From: Brevibacillus dissolubilis
Lineage (GTDB): Bacteria > Bacillota > Bacilli > Brevibacillales > Brevibacillaceae
Assembly (NCBI RefSeq): GCF_006170445.1
Contig: NZ_VCNA01000005.1
Coordinates: forward strand, 124,001 to 188,000
DNA length: 64,000 bases
Direction of reading: 5' to 3'
In this document: positions 1-8,712 of the stretch, one piece after another
Numbering within the stretch: the stretch's first letter is position 1
Layout: each line of letters begins with the position of its first letter
Notes under the pieces: generated by a model
Database searches by the model: none
What the model saw: only the letters and a program-made list of their open reading frames with translations
What the model was told of the DNA's origin: nothing
Made by a program: the position numbers and the translations under genes

Positions 1-2
1 AG

Positions 3-263
3 CGAGTTATTTTTCAACCAGGCTATACGACCAAGTACGATTCCAAAGGAAATGCATCAACAGGGATTGGATTGGTGCACGTAGCTTCTATTGTGAAGGA
101 TTTGGGCGGTACGGTCCAAGTAGAGAGTGTGGCTGGGAATGGGACGTTATTTCGTATCATAATCCCGAAGCTGTCGCTTCAACCGACCGCAGAAAAAAGC
201 AGCAGCATGATGGGAACCAAAGGAGCGAGTATAGATGAGCAGATTCTTTATAATGGACGATGA
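3..263 (+). CDS. sensor histidine kinase, C-terminal fragment (GlnK/YcbA-like)
   Basis: This is the 3' end of a gene that begins before the window; about 86 residues are visible. It reads through a GYTTK segment and a GIGL motif, which are the ATP-lid and G2-box region of a HATPase domain, followed by the usual GG-x-V-x-V-x-S-x-x-GxGT-xF strand pattern. The phosphoacceptor domain is not in the window. The stop codon at 261-263 lies inside the next gene, a response regulator of the GlnL/YcbB type, overlapping it by 29 bases. The two are therefore probably co-translated partners. By family knowledge the pair GlnK-GlnL (YcbA-YcbB) senses glutamine in Bacillus; the ligand here is inferred only from the partner. 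Confidence 0.8.
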   Translation, partial: RVIFQPGYTTKYDSKGNASTGIGLVHVASIVKDLGGTVQVESVAGNGTLFRIIIPKLSLQPTAEKSSSMMGTKGASIDEQILYNGR

Positions 264-1143
264 TCCGGCGGCACGTCGAATGTTGGCAGCGATCATCGAG
301 GATAACGAGCTGGGCATGGTTTCAGGTGAAGCAGAAGACGGTTATGGGATGGAGAGCGTCGTTATCCGCAATGCGCCGGATATCCTGTTGATTGACCTTT
401 TGATGCCCAAGCAGGACGGGATTGCGACGATCCAGCGTCTTTCTCAGATGGGATTTGGCGGCAAGATCGTCATGCTGTCACAGGTGGAGCACAAAGAGAT
501 GGTCAGCGAAGCCTATATGCAGGGTGTCGAGTATTTTCTCCACAAGCCGATCAACCGCGTAGAAGTGCTCGCTGTCCTGCGCAAGGTAATGGAAAAGATC
601 CAATTGGAGCGCTCGGTCGAGGAGATCCGCCGTTCCTTGGCATGGCTTGGTACGGAATCGGCTGTGGCTCAGGAAAAAGTAACGCTTTCCACCGCGGAAT
701 TGGTGCGTGCCACCCTGACCAACCTCGGTGTCGTAGGGGAAGCGGGCAGCCGTGATATGACACGGATCATCGAGTATCTCGCGGAAAATGAGCATGTCTT
801 TGATGAGCGGCACTTTCCTTCCCTGCAGGAGCTGTACATCGCGATCCTGCCTGGAGATGCAGATGAAGAATCAGCCAAAAAAGAGATCAAAGCGACGGTT
901 CAGCGAATTCGCCGTACGGTGGGACAGGCGTTGATGAATGTAGCGTCCATGGGGCTGACCGATTTTGCCAACCCGGTGTTCGAGCAGTATGCGACGACGT
1001 ATTTTGACTTCGCTGATGTGCGCCAAAAGATGCGGGAGATCGAAGCGGACGAGCAGCAGACACGGGTACGGCTGAATTTGAAGAAGTTTTTATATGCGCT
1101 GTATCTGGATGTCGTCAAGGATGACGGTGGCAAAAAAGCGTGA
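235..1143 (+). CDS. glnL: response regulator, GlnL/YcbB family
   Basis: A 302-residue two-component response regulator. The N-terminal receiver domain (about residues 1-120) has the acidic cluster DDD near residue 8, the phosphoacceptor aspartate in the LLIDLLMP motif, and a conserved lysine in HKP. The C-terminal half is long, helical and not of OmpR or NarL type; it matches the YcbB-type DNA-binding domain of B. subtilis GlnL as I remember it. The start is ATG at 235 with the Shine-Dalgarno sequence AAAGGAG just upstream, overlapping the kinase gene. In Bacillus the homologue activates glutaminase and glutamine uptake genes; the target genes here are unknown. A hairpin terminator overlaps the stop codon. 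The family call is fairly sure, the symbol less so. Confidence 0.75.
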   Translation: MSRFFIMDDDPAARRMLAAIIEDNELGMVSGEAEDGYGMESVVIRNAPDILLIDLLMPKQDGIATIQRLSQMGFGGKIVMLSQVEHKEMVSEAYMQGVEYFLHKPINRVEVLAVLRKVMEKIQLERSVEEIRRSLAWLGTESAVAQEKVTLSTAELVRATLTNLGVVGEAGSRDMTRIIEYLAENEHVFDERHFPSLQELYIAILPGDADEESAKKEIKATVQRIRRTVGQALMNVASMGLTDFANPVFEQYATTYFDFADVRQKMREIEADEQQTRVRLNLKKFLYALYLDVVKDDGGKKA

Positions 1144-1174
1144 CCCTGTGAGCTTGGCGGGTCATGCTTTTTTT
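1137..1174 (+). terminator. rho-independent terminator of the response regulator gene
   Basis: The inverted repeat AGCGTGACCC / GGGTCATGCT is followed by a run of T. The stop codon of the response regulator lies within the left arm. Confidence 0.85.
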
Positions 1175-1243
1175 GTTCTACATAGAATGGGTACCTTTGA
1201 GCCATACTGTTGGTACGACGTGAGAAATGGGAGGAATTCTTGT

Positions 1244-1438
1244 ATGTCTTCTATGCCTAGAGGAAGCTACAAAGACCAGTTCCATCAACGTTTGTACGTT
1301 CAGCTGAACCAGTGGAATAACCGTGGTATAGGGCGCAGAGAAATCAACCGGATGGAGAATCAGATGCACAACGAGGTTGATGATTATGCACATATGCAGC
1401 ACGATTACGCTGACTCTCTGGGGATGAACAAACACTAA
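1244..1438 (+). CDS. small hypothetical protein, 64 residues
   Basis: ATG at 1244 has a good ribosome binding site, GGGAGG, at 1229-1234. The gene is isolated between two strong terminators, so it is probably a single transcription unit. The product is polar and charged, rich in Gln, Asn, His and Arg, and has no hydrophobic segment. It begins with MSSMPRG and ends with GMNKH. I do not recognise a family. The clean start signal and its own terminator argue that it is a real gene. A small sporulation or DNA-associated protein is conceivable but not shown. Confidence 0.6.
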   Translation: MSSMPRGSYKDQFHQRLYVQLNQWNNRGIGRREINRMENQMHNEVDDYAHMQHDYADSLGMNKH

Positions 1439-1453
1439 CTCACGTCGTTAACG

Positions 1454-1492
1454 GCCCAACCTGTGCTTGTAGGAGCAGGGTTGGGCTTTTTG
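1454..1492 (+). terminator. rho-independent terminator of the small gene at 1244
   Basis: The arms GCCCAACC and GGTTGGGC, with further pairing near the loop, are followed by TTTTT. Confidence 0.85.
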
Positions 1493-1565
1493 TGTGGAAC
1501 GGGACAATGAACCATGGACTCTTTGTCTACATATCATGATGGGAAAATATGGAGGAGGGGAGAAT

Positions 1566-2032
1566 GTGGTGGAAGGAGTAAGGAGTAAGGAGAGGAGAGC
1601 CGAGTGGGGAGCTGACAGGAGGAGACGGGATCGCTCCTTTTAGCGTCGTAACGGATGAGGTAAGACCTGTTCCGGGCGCGGTCATCCGTATTTCTGACAG
1701 AGATGGACGGCTGATTTATCAGACAGAGACAGATGAACTGGGCAATACAAAACCAGTCTCATTGCCTGTAAACAAAAGGGAAGGCTTCTCTCTGTACCGG
1801 GTGTTGGTGGAAGCGCGCGGCTTTGTTGCGAAGGAATTAATGGACGTGCAGCTTTTCCGGAAACGGACAACGAATCAAACGGTTAATCTGGAGAGAGCCC
1901 CCGGTGAACGCTTATTCACTCAACCTCTGGCCCCGTTTTACTGATCCACGGGAAGTTACCGGAATTATCGACCAAAAAACATATTATAAGCTGATCCGCC
2001 AGTACAATAACTGGCTGCGGCTTACCGCATAA
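1566..2032 (+). pseudogene. decayed gene: carboxypeptidase-like regulatory domain plus remnant of a peptidoglycan-binding domain
   Basis: The coding signal moves through three frames. A GTG at 1566 follows a GAGGAGGGG ribosome binding site but that frame ends at the TAG near 1640. From about 1612 to 1944 the +1 register encodes a beta-rich domain (VPGAVIRISD, then LYRVLVEARGF) like the carboxypeptidase-regulatory domains found in phage and spore lysins. From about 1904 to 2032 another register encodes a tail with VTGIIDQKTYYKLIRQYN, resembling the end of a peptidoglycan-binding domain (usual pattern: TG-x-V/I-D-x-x-T-x-x-x-I-x-x-x-Y). The second register has no ATG, GTG or TTG before its conserved part. 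I infer frameshifts and an internal deletion. Alternatively two tiny coupled genes are present. Confidence 0.5.
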
Positions 2033-2055
2033 GAGGGGAGAGTCCCCTCTTTTTG
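2032..2055 (+). terminator. rho-independent terminator before ruvC
   Basis: A short AGAGGGG / CCCCTCT hairpin is followed by TTTTT. Confidence 0.7.
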
Positions 2056-2144
2056 TCGTTAGGGAAATATATGTTCGCTCATCAGCTGGATTTGTGTTAC
2101 CATATAGGAATATAGATTAACAGATAGAATCGGGGAATCCAATC

Positions 2145-2648
2145 ATGCGTATTCTCGGAATTGACCCTGGCATTGCCATCGTCGGGTTCGGGTTTATCGA
2201 CCAACAGGGCAGCCAGTTGAGGCCCGTACAGTTCGGCAGTATCCAGACCGAGGCGGGTCTTAGTGTGCCGCTTAGGCTCAAGCAGATCTATGAATCGATG
2301 CAGAAGCTCATCGAGACGTACAAGCCGGATGAGATGTCAGTGGAGAAGCTGTTTTTCAACCGTAACGTGACGACGGCCTTCACGGTCGGACAGGCGCGCG
2401 GTGTGATTCTGTTGACAGCAGAGCAGGCAGGGATTCCTGTCTATGAATATACGCCGATGCAGGTGAAGCAGGCGGTCACCGGCTATGGCGGCGCGGAAAA
2501 GAAACAGATTCAGGAGATGGTGCGGCTCCTGCTGAAGCTCAAGGAGGCACCCAAGCCGGATGACGTGGCGGATGCGCTCGGGATTGCCATCACGCACGCG
2601 CAGTTCCGTCCATTCCAGAAAATAGCGGAAGGTGCAGGAAAACGATGA
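2145..2648 (+). CDS. ruvC: crossover junction endodeoxyribonuclease RuvC
   Basis: A 167-residue Holliday-junction resolvase, the usual length. The RNase-H-like fold's acidic residues are visible: Asp7 in GIDPG, Glu67 in SVEKLFF, and Asp140 and Asp143 in the KPDDVADALG motif. It nicks four-way junctions symmetrically after branch migration by RuvAB. The ATG at 2145 follows GGGGAA. The gene overlaps ruvA by four bases (ATGA), so translation is coupled, and ruvC-ruvA-ruvB form one unit. B. subtilis itself lacks RuvC and uses RecU, so its presence here is a lineage marker. Confidence 0.95.
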   Translation: MRILGIDPGIAIVGFGFIDQQGSQLRPVQFGSIQTEAGLSVPLRLKQIYESMQKLIETYKPDEMSVEKLFFNRNVTTAFTVGQARGVILLTAEQAGIPVYEYTPMQVKQAVTGYGGAEKKQIQEMVRLLLKLKEAPKPDDVADALGIAITHAQFRPFQKIAEGAGKR

Positions 2649-3253
2649 TTGATTTTGTAGAAGGCAAAGTAGAATATATTGATGCAGAATACGTTGTGCT
2701 GTCGGCTTCCGGTGTCGGCTATCGGGTGTTTACCCCGAATCCCTATGCGTTTGTACAGGACGAAGGCAAGGTGCGCCGCCTGTTCACGCATCATCATGTG
2801 CGGGAGGATGCGATCCATCTCTACGGATTCGCCACCCGCGACGAGCGCGATCTGTACCGTCGTCTCCTCGACGTCTCAGGAATCGGGCCAAAAGGAGCGC
2901 TCTCCATCATGGGTGTCGCCACTCCAGAACAGCTGGTGCTGGCGATCCAGCAGGAGAATCTGGCGTATCTGACCAAGTTCCCCGGCATCGGCAAAAAGAC
3001 GGCACAGCGCATGATCTTAGACCTCAAAGACAAGCTGCAGGGCTTCACGCCATCGATGGTCATCCCGTCGGCTTCCTATGTCGCACCGCCTGAGCGCTCA
3101 GGTCTGGACGAAGCATTGGAAGCACTGGCGGCGCTTGGCTACAGCGACTCTGAGGTGGTCAAGATCAAGCACGGACTGATCGAAAAAGCAAAAGACGGCG
3201 CCACCACCGAACAGCTGATCAAGCACGGTCTGGCTTTATTAATGAGGGGGTAG
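2645..3253 (+). CDS. ruvA: Holliday junction branch migration protein RuvA
   Basis: 202 residues. RuvA tetramers bind four-way junctions and load the RuvB motor. Visible features are the N-terminal OB-fold (MIDFVEGKVEYID), the two helix-hairpin-helix motifs (LDVSGIGPKGAL near residue 75 and KFPGIGKKTAQRMI near residue 110), an acidic-linker region, and the C-terminal helical domain that contacts RuvB (DEALEALAALGYS). The start overlaps the stop of ruvC; five bases separate its stop from ruvB. Confidence 0.95.
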   Translation: MIDFVEGKVEYIDAEYVVLSASGVGYRVFTPNPYAFVQDEGKVRRLFTHHHVREDAIHLYGFATRDERDLYRRLLDVSGIGPKGALSIMGVATPEQLVLAIQQENLAYLTKFPGIGKKTAQRMILDLKDKLQGFTPSMVIPSASYVAPPERSGLDEALEALAALGYSDSEVVKIKHGLIEKAKDGATTEQLIKHGLALLMRG

Positions 3254-3258
3254 GATAG

Positions 3259-4257
3259 ATGGACGATCGTATCATTACGACCCACATGCAATTTGAGGAC
3301 GATGTGTCCGAACTCAGCCTGCGACCTCGCTATTTATCTGAATATATCGGGCAAAAACAAGTAAAAGATAACCTCAAGGTGTTCATCGAAGCGGCCAAAA
3401 TGCGTAACGAAACACTTGACCACGTCCTGCTCTATGGGCCGCCGGGTCTGGGGAAGACGACCCTCTCCCAGATCATCGCCAATGAGATGGGCGTCAATAT
3501 CCGCGTCACGTCCGGCCCTGCCATCGAGCGTCCGGGTGATCTGGCGGCGATCTTGACCAACCTGCAGGCAGGCGATGCGCTGTTCATCGACGAGATTCAC
3601 CGTCTGAACCGAAGCGTCGAGGAGGTCTTGTATCCTGCGATGGAAGACTTCGTGCTCGATATCATTATCGGAAAAGGGCCGAGTGCGAGAAGTGTGCGCT
3701 TGGATCTGCCGCCGTTTACCCTGATCGGTGCAACGACGCGTGCAGGGCTTTTGTCTTCGCCATTGCGTGACCGTTTTGGTGTGGTCAACCGCTTGGAGTA
3801 TTATGATACCGATGAGCTGGCTTTCATCGTCACACGCGCTGCCGATATCCTTGGAATCGGCATCAAAGAAGGCGGGGCCAATGAGATCGCCAAGCGCTCC
3901 CGCGGGACGCCGCGTGTCGCCAACCGCATGCTCAAGCGTGTCCGCGACTTCGCGCAAGTGCAGGGACAAGGCGTGATCACCAATGAGATCGCCCACGAAG
4001 CACTGGAGCGGATGCAGGTGGATTCCTGCGGTCTCGACCATATCGACCACAAGATGCTGCTTACGGTCATCGACAAGTTCGCAGGCGGGCCGGTCGGTCT
4101 CGATACCTTGGCGGCAACGATCGGTGAAGAACCGCAGACGATTGAAGATGTCTATGAACCCTACCTGTTGCAGATCGGCTTCATCCAGCGCACCCCGCGC
4201 GGCCGAGTTGTGACACCGCAGTGCTACATGCATTTCGGACGGGAGATGAAATCCTAA
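3259..4257 (+). CDS. ruvB: Holliday junction branch migration ATPase RuvB
   Basis: A 332-residue AAA+ motor that drives branch migration with RuvA. The Walker A motif GPPGLGKT is at residues 60-67 and Walker B FIDEIH has Asp111-Glu112. The sensor I region (GATTRAG), the sensor II arginine region ([11 protein letters not shown]) and a C-terminal winged helix ([21 protein letters not shown]) are all present. ATG at 3259 follows GAGGGGG. It is the third gene of the ruvCAB unit and is followed after one base by a small membrane-protein gene. Confidence 0.96.
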   Translation: MDDRIITTHMQFEDDVSELSLRPRYLSEYIGQKQVKDNLKVFIEAAKMRNETLDHVLLYGPPGLGKTTLSQIIANEMGVNIRVTSGPAIERPGDLAAILTNLQAGDALFIDEIHRLNRSVEEVLYPAMEDFVLDIIIGKGPSARSVRLDLPPFTLIGATTRAGLLSSPLRDRFGVVNRLEYYDTDELAFIVTRAADILGIGIKEGGANEIAKRSRGTPRVANRMLKRVRDFAQVQGQGVITNEIAHEALERMQVDSCGLDHIDHKMLLTVIDKFAGGPVGLDTLAATIGEEPQTIEDVYEPYLLQIGFIQRTPRGRVVTPQCYMHFGREMKS

Positions 4258-4258
4258 C

Positions 4259-4477
4259 ATGAATCCGGTGACCAAAATCCTGATCATCGTCGGGGTGATC
4301 TGTATCGTCGCCGGGCTGATCTGGCAAGTCGGAGGCCGTTTTCTCCCGCTTGGCCGTCTGCCCGGTGACATCGTGGTGGAAAAAGAGAATTTCCGCTTTT
4401 ATTTCCCGGTGGTGACTTGTATTGTGATCAGTGTGCTGCTATCGCTTGCAGGTTATCTGTTCCGGCTGTTTCGTTAG
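4259..4477 (+). CDS. DUF2905 family small membrane protein
   Basis: 72 residues with two hydrophobic segments (about residues 6-24 and 49-66) separated by a conserved-looking loop LGRLPGDIVVEKENFRFYFP, which is typical of the DUF2905 family. The function is unknown. The start codon lies one base after the ruvB stop, so it is translated as part of the ruv operon. Genes of this family are commonly found beside ruvB in Firmicutes, from family knowledge. Confidence 0.85.
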   Translation: MNPVTKILIIVGVICIVAGLIWQVGGRFLPLGRLPGDIVVEKENFRFYFPVVTCIVISVLLSLAGYLFRLFR

Positions 4478-4586
4478 TACCGCTAGTACCGCTAGATCTG
4501 ATCCTATCAACTCACGTGAATTCGATCAGCCTGTCTAGCGCAGTACCATGCAGCAACACAGCAACACCAATAGCAGGTCATAAAGC

Positions 4587-4638
4587 AAAAGCCTTTTCTC
4601 GATCCGTGGCAGGTTCCACGTAGAGAAAAGGCTTTTTT
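4587..4638. terminator. bidirectional terminator between the ruv operon and the lipoprotein gene
   Basis: A long inverted repeat (AAAGCCTTTTCTC paired with GAGAAAAGGCTTT) has A residues on the left and T residues on the right. It can end both the rightward ruv transcript and the leftward lipoprotein transcript. The stretch 4478-4586 before it holds only a short direct repeat (GTACCGCTA) and no gene. Confidence 0.8.
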
Positions 4639-4640
4639 GG

Positions 4641-5549
4641 TTAAAACAACCGAATATTCGCTTCATCCAAAATCGAATACGTATGCGATGCCTGCTTATC
4701 CACTTCAAAAATAATCAGGCGCAGATGCTTTAGATCGGCGGGCAATGAGTCCAACAGAGTCAGATCATACTCCGTATCTCCCAGCGGGTAAGCCTTGGGC
4801 AGTGTCTCGGGGTTAAACCGATAGATTCGGCCTTTGTCATCCTTGAGCAAAAAGGAGCTGCTCTCCTCACTGCTCATATCGCTTGTGACCAACAGCTTCA
4901 ACCGCTGTTCCTGCTCATTGGCGACGAATCCGGTCACCTGATAGGTCAGATAGCTGCTCTCGATCTGGTTGGGCAGATCTTTTTCCTTCAGATTGGCCTT
5001 CAGCTGATGCTGGGCAGGCAAGGTTGTCGCGGCAGGAGCCTGCTTGGGCAGGGGAAACAGAGTCTCGCCGATTTGTACCTGCTCCGGCCATGTACCGACA
5101 GGCAGGGCAGGAGCAGTGGGATCGGTATCGTTCACACCCAAAGCAAAGCGGTAGCTGCTGTCTTTGTAGCGTCCGTTATGGCCTTCCTCCCAGAGCAGCT
5201 TGGTCAGGGGAAAGCTCTGATTCTTGTACGTCAGCGTCATTTTTTTGACCGGCAGCTTATCCAGATAGACATCACGGTCCCGATAGGTGATGGTCAGTAC
5301 GGCAAAAAGCCGTTCGTCCTGCCAACCGATCCCCTCTAGTTGCAACTGATAGTCGGGGGTGTTGGGTTCGGGGCTGTCTGTGCGCATGATGGTTTTGCTC
5401 AGGTTGAGCGGATAATACGTATGGGTCTGTTCATAGATCACTTGTGGGGACTGGCCGATGCGTGCGCCGAATAAGGTCTGGCTGCAACCGACGATCAGGG
5501 CAGACACAAGCGAGAAAAGAGTGAGATACCAAAGGAATCGGGTTCGCAT
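4641..5549 (-). CDS. predicted lipoprotein of unknown function
   Basis: 302 residues. The N-terminus is a lipoprotein signal: positive MRTR, a hydrophobic stretch, and a lipobox ending IVGC with the acylated cysteine at residue 22. The rest is a secreted beta-rich protein with two similar-looking halves (YQLQLEGIGWQDERLFAVLTITY near residue 67 and YQVTGFVANEQEQRLKLLV near residue 203). This suggests an internal duplication of an Ig-like or DUF4179-like fold, which is an inference. It is transcribed towards the ruv operon and ends at a shared terminator. No enzyme motif is visible. Confidence 0.75.
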   Translation of the reverse strand: MRTRFLWYLTLFSLVSALIVGCSQTLFGARIGQSPQVIYEQTHTYYPLNLSKTIMRTDSPEPNTPDYQLQLEGIGWQDERLFAVLTITYRDRDVYLDKLPVKKMTLTYKNQSFPLTKLLWEEGHNGRYKDSSYRFALGVNDTDPTAPALPVGTWPEQVQIGETLFPLPKQAPAATTLPAQHQLKANLKEKDLPNQIESSYLTYQVTGFVANEQEQRLKLLVTSDMSSEESSSFLLKDDKGRIYRFNPETLPKAYPLGDTEYDLTLLDSLPADLKHLRLIIFEVDKQASHTYSILDEANIRLF

Positions 5550-5668
5550 GGTTGCCTCCTCTCACGGGCGTTTACTTAAGTGGTGATACCCATCATAAGC
5601 TTTAATGATTAAGAGAATATTAAAAAAGCCTCAATAATTGTTAATAACATTTTTTGTTGCCAATCTGT

Positions 5669-5704
5669 GCAAAAAAAAAGACTCCCGCAATGGTGGGCGG
5701 GAGA
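5669..5704 (-). terminator. terminator of the WG-repeat protein gene
   Basis: CTCCCGCC / GGCGGGAG type hairpin; on the minus strand it is followed by a run of nine T. Confidence 0.8.
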
Positions 5705-5723
5705 GAGAATAGAGGGGTAGTCA

Positions 5724-8564
5724 CTATTTTGTCTGTTCTTTCCGTTTTTTATCCAGCCAGTTCAGCAGCAATGTGCGGGTCTCCTCGCGCAGCTTCTGCT
5801 TCGCTTGTTCGAGGGCAGTGGTGAAGGCGCGGTTCTGCGCAAGCTCTGGATGGCTAGAGATAAAGTCTTGGTAGACGGCACCGTTGATATACAGCTGCTT
5901 ATCCAGTGGATCGGTGGCTTGGGCTTGAGAGAAGTCGCTTGGTTGCTTCAGGTCATAGCTGTAGGAGGCGGCAGGCTTACCTTTCTGCGGGAATTTGAGC
6001 AAGTAAGAGCAGTAGAGCAGGTCTTGGGTGAACTCAGAGACATTGGAGCCTGCTTTGGGCTTGATGTTGCCTTGTTCATCTGGAGCGAAGCTCGGGAGTC
6101 CGATTGAGACCGCCCAGATGAGTGCAGGGTCTTTGGTGTCTTTGGGAGTGATGGTGCGTGCGGCCGGATTGTCTTGGTGAAAAATGTTGTACAGCACATG
6201 GGCGACGACTTCACGGGAGAGGGTGTTCTTGTGGTACTCCTCTGCGCTGATGTATCCGGAATCGATGAGCGAGCGGATGAAGTCATGGCTGATCTCTGTG
6301 GGGCGGCTGGTGCCCCCGCTTGGTATCTCGGTTGGTTTGGCGTCCAAGGTGCCGACCATCTGGTACACGTCGAGCAGGAAGGTGGAGAGAGCGGCATAGT
6401 AGGCGTCGATCTGAGAGCCTGTGTTCATCTCTCCCCACGAGGCTCGGTAAGCGAGTGCCACCTGACGGGTGTTGGCCGCGTGCGCTTGGAATTCAGGTGT
6501 CGTGTTGGTCGTAAGTTCACTCAGCAGTTGCAGTGTCTGCTTCTGGTCTGTGATGGTGAATGGTTTGTAGGTGAAGGTGAATTCGGTAGGTGTCGCGTCT
6601 GTTGGCTGATAGATGATCTCACCCTTGGTGTTGAGGTAGACGAGCTTGCCGCCGAGCTTCGCCTGTGCGCGGCCGCTCTCGAATGGCTCTGCCTGATCGA
6701 AGCGGAACGGGGTGATCAGTTCGCCACGGTCGTTGAGATAGGCCCATTTGTCTCTTTGTCTGACACGGGCAAAACCGTTCGCAAATTCGCTCACCTCATC
6801 AAAAGCAGGAGCGGCCAGCACGGTTCCTTTTGCCGTGACAAAGCCCCACTTGCCGCCGAACTGGACGGGGTTCATGCCTTCTGTCGGATAGCCGGGCTCA
6901 TCGTAGGTGGGTGGCAGGAGCACTTGACCGTCGTGGCCGATCAAGCCCCATTTGCCATTGGTCAAGACGAAATAAGCGTCCGGACTGAATTGGAACCGGA
7001 TTCCATCGTAAGTGGGCGGGATCAGGGTCTTTTTGCCAAGGAGATAGAGACCTTCCTTCTTATTCTGAACGATATGGATAAATCCTGATTGCTCATTGAT
7101 GCTCACCAAGTCATAGACAGGGGGGAGGACACTCTGCCCCTTGGCATCTAGCACGCCCCATTTGTCGTCACGGCTGACACGGTACATGCCGGAGTCGTCT
7201 GGGCTGATGCTTTGGTACTCCAGCGGTACGACCGTCTTGCCGCTGGAATCGACGACACCCTCTGCTCCGTTACGCGTAACGATGTGGTTGCCTCCTTGGA
7301 TGGGGCGGATGTCATCATAGCGCTCGTTGTTGATCGGCTCTCCCTTTTGGTTGATGAACAGCCATTTCCCCGCTGATTGGACTGCATACAGTTGCGACTG
7401 GTCGAGGCGGTAGCGGATATCCTCGTAAGTAGGTTGGAGGACCACTTTGCCCAGCTGGTCGATGATGCCCCATTTGCCGTTCTGCTTGACAAGCGTCGTT
7501 TTTCCGTCAGGTGTGGTGGTGTACTCATCGTAGAGCGGGCTGATGTAGTAGGTTCCGTTCGGCTGGAGGGTGATGAAAGATGACTGTGAGCCTTTGCGGG
7601 CGACGGTGAAGTTGTTAGGTTCGTCAAAAACAGCATCATAGACCGCCTGTGTGAGCAGCTTGCCACCGGGTGCGATCACGGCCCACTTCCCTTGGATCTG
7701 GGTCTTGGCGAGGTTGTGCCGCAGAAGTCCGAGTGTGGCATATTGGGTAGGAATCACGAGCTTGCCAGTGGTGTCGATCGCTCCCCATTTGGTACCGCTG
7801 CGCACGATCGCGCGTCCCATCGTAACATCATGGGCAAGTGCATAGCGCAAAGGGATGACGAGCTTGCCGGAAGGATTGACGAAGCCGTAGAGATTGTTCT
7901 TTTTCACCAGGGCCAAGCCTTCTGAGAAGGGGTGTGCCGCTTGGTATTGAACTGGGATGACCAGCTTGCCGTTGCTGTCAAACAGGCCCCACTTGTTGCC
8001 GACACGGACTTGGGAGGAGCCGTCACGGTGGATGTAGTTGAGCTCGTCGTATTGGGGGGCGATCAGGGTAGTGCCTGACTCTGTGATCAGACCCCATTTG
8101 CTGCCCTTTTGCACTTTTATGAGAATTCGTCTGAGATCGAGGTTGTATTGGGGATCGATCTGGGCGAATTGCGGGCGGAACATCCACTTGCCCTCGGGGG
8201 TCATGATCCCCCAGCTTTTCCCGTCAAAAGGGGCGAGCAGAGACTCGATCTCAAGGACGTCCTTGTACACAGCATCGAGCAGAATCCGGCCTTGCATGCT
8301 GACATAGCCGATGTTGTCACCGCGCTTGATTTTATAGTAGCCAGAGTAGGTTCGTTCCACAGAGTCATACTTCGGTTCGATTACCACTTGGTTTTGTTTG
8401 TTGATGAAGCCCCATTTATAGTTGACCTCGACCGGGAAGATCTCGGGTTCTTGTTTTTTCACGGAAATCGTGGTCTGCATGGGTTGGGAGGCATAGGCGG
8501 GGCTGGTTGAGAGCAGCATCGATACGCTCAGGGTGAGTGCAAGTAAGGGGGTATAAGGTCTCAT
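5724..8564 (-). CDS. large exported WG-repeat protein
   Basis: 946 residues from ATG at 8564, chosen because AGGAGAGG lies just upstream and the protein then begins with a signal peptide (MRPYTPLLALTLSVSMLLSTSPAYA); reading frame open further upstream lacks this logic. Residues from about 35 to 650 consist of roughly 18 repeats of the pattern KWGxIdxxGKxVIPxxYDx, a WG_beta_rep array that should form an extended beta structure. Several units have lost the WG pair (for example SQSSFIT, GKLVYLN). The last 290 or so residues are a helical, repeat-free domain that I do not recognise. Function of WG proteins is unknown; a cell-surface or spore-envelope binding role is a guess. It is divergent from the SpoIID-like gene. 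Confidence 0.85.
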   Translation of the reverse strand: MRPYTPLLALTLSVSMLLSTSPAYASQPMQTTISVKKQEPEIFPVEVNYKWGFINKQNQVVIEPKYDSVERTYSGYYKIKRGDNIGYVSMQGRILLDAVYKDVLEIESLLAPFDGKSWGIMTPEGKWMFRPQFAQIDPQYNLDLRRILIKVQKGSKWGLITESGTTLIAPQYDELNYIHRDGSSQVRVGNKWGLFDSNGKLVIPVQYQAAHPFSEGLALVKKNNLYGFVNPSGKLVIPLRYALAHDVTMGRAIVRSGTKWGAIDTTGKLVIPTQYATLGLLRHNLAKTQIQGKWAVIAPGGKLLTQAVYDAVFDEPNNFTVARKGSQSSFITLQPNGTYYISPLYDEYTTTPDGKTTLVKQNGKWGIIDQLGKVVLQPTYEDIRYRLDQSQLYAVQSAGKWLFINQKGEPINNERYDDIRPIQGGNHIVTRNGAEGVVDSSGKTVVPLEYQSISPDDSGMYRVSRDDKWGVLDAKGQSVLPPVYDLVSINEQSGFIHIVQNKKEGLYLLGKKTLIPPTYDGIRFQFSPDAYFVLTNGKWGLIGHDGQVLLPPTYDEPGYPTEGMNPVQFGGKWGFVTAKGTVLAAPAFDEVSEFANGFARVRQRDKWAYLNDRGELITPFRFDQAEPFESGRAQAKLGGKLVYLNTKGEIIYQPTDATPTEFTFTYKPFTITDQKQTLQLLSELTTNTTPEFQAHAANTRQVALAYRASWGEMNTGSQIDAYYAALSTFLLDVYQMVGTLDAKPTEIPSGGTSRPTEISHDFIRSLIDSGYISAEEYHKNTLSREVVAHVLYNIFHQDNPAARTITPKDTKDPALIWAVSIGLPSFAPDEQGNIKPKAGSNVSEFTQDLLYCSYLLKFPQKGKPAASYSYDLKQPSDFSQAQATDPLDKQLYINGAVYQDFISSHPELAQNRAFTTALEQAKQKLREETRTLLLNWLDKKRKEQTK

Positions 8565-8712
8565 CGGTGAATCCTCTCCTTCGTTCTGTCTGCCTGTTCC
8601 ATATAGAGAGACGGTTATGGGCAGGAGAATGTTACCTTTTCGTCGAATAAATCGTCCGTTCAGAATTTTCGACAAGGAAACATGTTGGGAGGAAAAGGGG
8701 GAACTCACGGGG

